64,000 nt of DNA from Sorangium aterium (GTDB lineage Bacteria > Myxococcota_A > Polyangia > Polyangiales > Polyangiaceae): assembly GCF_028368935.1 (NCBI RefSeq), contig NZ_JAQNDK010000002.1:1612001-1676000 (forward strand), read 5' to 3'. The notes under the pieces were generated by a model, which ran no database searches, was not told the origin of the DNA, and saw only the letters and a list, made by a program, of their open reading frames with translations. Below, piece by piece: positions 63,172-64,000 of the stretch (the stretch's first letter is position 1; every line of letters starts with the position of its first letter). Position numbers and translations under genes: made by a program.

Positions 63172-63974
63172 GATGCCCCCGGGGCGAGCCGGACGACCTG
63201 GAGCCGGTCCAGGATGTCGGGCCGCCGGGTGCGCAGGAAGGCGAGCGCCCCCGCGGTCATGACGCCCTCGAGCAGGCCGAGCGGCAGCTGGGTGGGGACG
63301 AAGGCGAGGGCGACGCCCGTGAACATGGACGTCACCGAGCCCTCGCCCGAGAGCCCGAGCGCGAGCGCGAGCGCCGTGGTGGCGTACGTCGCCCAGTCCG
63401 ACGTCACGCCCGCCAGGAAGCCCGCGACCCAGAGGTTCGCGCCGCAGCGCCGCGCGAGATGAAAGACGAAGTATCCGGTGAAGGCGCCCGCGATGCCCAT
63501 CGACGCGACGTCGGCGCCGAGCGTGGTGAGGCCGCCGTGCGCGAGGAAGAGGGCCTGGATAAGGAGCGCCACCACGGTGACGAGGACGGTCATCCAGGGG
63601 CCGATGAGCACCGCCGCGAGCCCTGTGCCGCACGGGTGGGAGCAGGTCCCGGCGGTCGGCACCGGCACGGGCATGCACGAGATCGCGAAGACGGCGGCGG
63701 CGATGAGGCCGACGAACGGCTTGTAGAAGGCGTCCTTTTGGGTGCGGCGCCGGAGCAGGTGGAGGGCGATCGCGACGAAGGGCAGGGCGAGCGCGTTCCA
63801 GACGGCGCACCAGCCGAGCGGCAGGACGCCTTCCGCGAGGTGCATCGCGGCCGCGGGCCGGGGCGCGAGGAGCGTCCCCAGGGACACGGCGGCGATCGAC
63901 ACAACGCGGCCGTGAAGACCGATTTCGGCGCTCCGGGTGAAGTCCGCACCCGAACGCCACGAAGACGTGCGCAA
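63168..63974 (-). CDS. cbiM: cobalt ECF transporter substrate-capture protein
   Basis: 268 residues from the ATG at 63974; the true start may be further in, since a signal peptide (VVSIAAVSLGTLLAP, ending PAAA) precedes MHLAEGVLPLGWC. CbiM is cleaved or starts at the Met-His so that the N-terminal residues bind Co2+. Other motifs: PVPVPTAGTCSHPCGTGLAA, LIQALFLAHGGLTTLGADV and MGIAGAFTGYFVF. It is the first visible gene of the right cobalamin block; 26 bp to the window end. No cobalamin riboswitch is visible in what remains. Confidence 0.92.
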   Translation of the reverse strand: MRTSSWRSGADFTRSAEIGLHGRVVSIAAVSLGTLLAPRPAAAMHLAEGVLPLGWCAVWNALALPFVAIALHLLRRRTQKDAFYKPFVGLIAAAVFAISCMPVPVPTAGTCSHPCGTGLAAVLIGPWMTVLVTVVALLIQALFLAHGGLTTLGADVASMGIAGAFTGYFVFHLARRCGANLWVAGFLAGVTSDWATYATTALALALGLSGEGSVTSMFTGVALAFVPTQLPLGLLEGVMTAGALAFLRTRRPDILDRLQVVRLAPGAS

Positions 63975-64000
63975 GCTGCACCTCGTGGGAGGCTCGGGTA

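Overview
The window looks like a high-GC myxobacterial chromosome, most probably Sorangium or another member of the Polyangiales. The evidence is the GC-rich coding style with long shadow frames on the opposite strands, a Ser/Thr kinase with TPR repeats, several large lipoproteins with Gly/Ser-rich linkers (EGF, FG-GAP and FGE-like types), and a kinase/cyclase fusion of the kind associated with TOMM clusters in Sorangium. I found no rRNA, tRNA or CRISPR array. The window starts inside one gene (AMP-ligase-like, 1-1684) and ends just before the start of cbiM.

Layout. (1) 1-4.1 kb: the 5' part of an AMP-ligase-like gene and a DUF362 lipoprotein, separated by a 28-bp perfect palindrome. (2) 4.2-10.1 kb, minus strand: the late half of adenosylcobalamin synthesis, cobM-cobO-cobB-cobU-cobD-cobQ in transcription order, with most stop/start pairs overlapping. 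(3) 10.4-21.4 kb: surface lipoproteins, a receptor-type kinase, and at 20.1-20.25 kb a scar with a tyrosine-recombinase motif next to a broken gene 3' end. (4) 21.8-35.7 kb, plus strand: a sigma-54 activator followed by a TOMM (azole/thioamide RiPP) cluster: kinase/cyclase/ATPase regulator (frameshifted), small protein, YcaO, TfuA, a precursor-like protein ending in Cys-Cys-Cys, an amidohydrolase, and an E1-like/YcaO cyclodehydratase. (5) 35.9-36.5 kb: a damaged toxin-antitoxin pair. (6) 36.7-38.0 kb: a partial duplicate of cobalamin genes. (7) 38.3-48.0 kb, minus strand: a three-gene operon headed by a 2,330-residue protein that joins an HsdR-like nuclease/helicase, a macro-like segment, a CHAT protease and an McrB/MoxR-like AAA+ motor, followed by an McrC-like protein and a calcineurin-like phosphoesterase. 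(8) 48.4-64 kb, minus strand: the early half of the cobalamin pathway with the cobalt transporter (cbiM-cbiN-like-cbiQ-cbiO-cbiX-DUF3209-oxidoreductase-purL-cbiD-cobH-cobL-cobI-cbiG-cobJ-small gene).

How it fits together. The two cobalamin blocks have the same orientation and complementary gene content, so I infer one ancestral operon split by about 38 kb of accessory DNA (10.1-48.3 kb). Junction scars support this: the 3' end of the small gene after cobJ occurs three times (48362, 36737, 20129), and a cobM 5' fragment is joined to the cobJ duplicate at 37750/37751. The 1,014-bp direct repeats at 36737-37750 and 48362-49375 bracket the HsdR-CHAT-McrB operon; their middle 868 bp appear identical while the ends differ, which suggests gene conversion. 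purL also looks like an insertion into the cobalamin operon, because a second 3' end of the neighbouring oxidoreductase lies on its far side.

The strongest candidate for an undescribed system is the 38.3-48.0 kb operon, which I read as a defence or conflict system built into one polypeptide. The TOMM cluster, which has both a cyclodehydratase and a YcaO/TfuA pair plus a two-domain precursor, is the second. Functions are inferred from sequence motifs alone; no database search was run.
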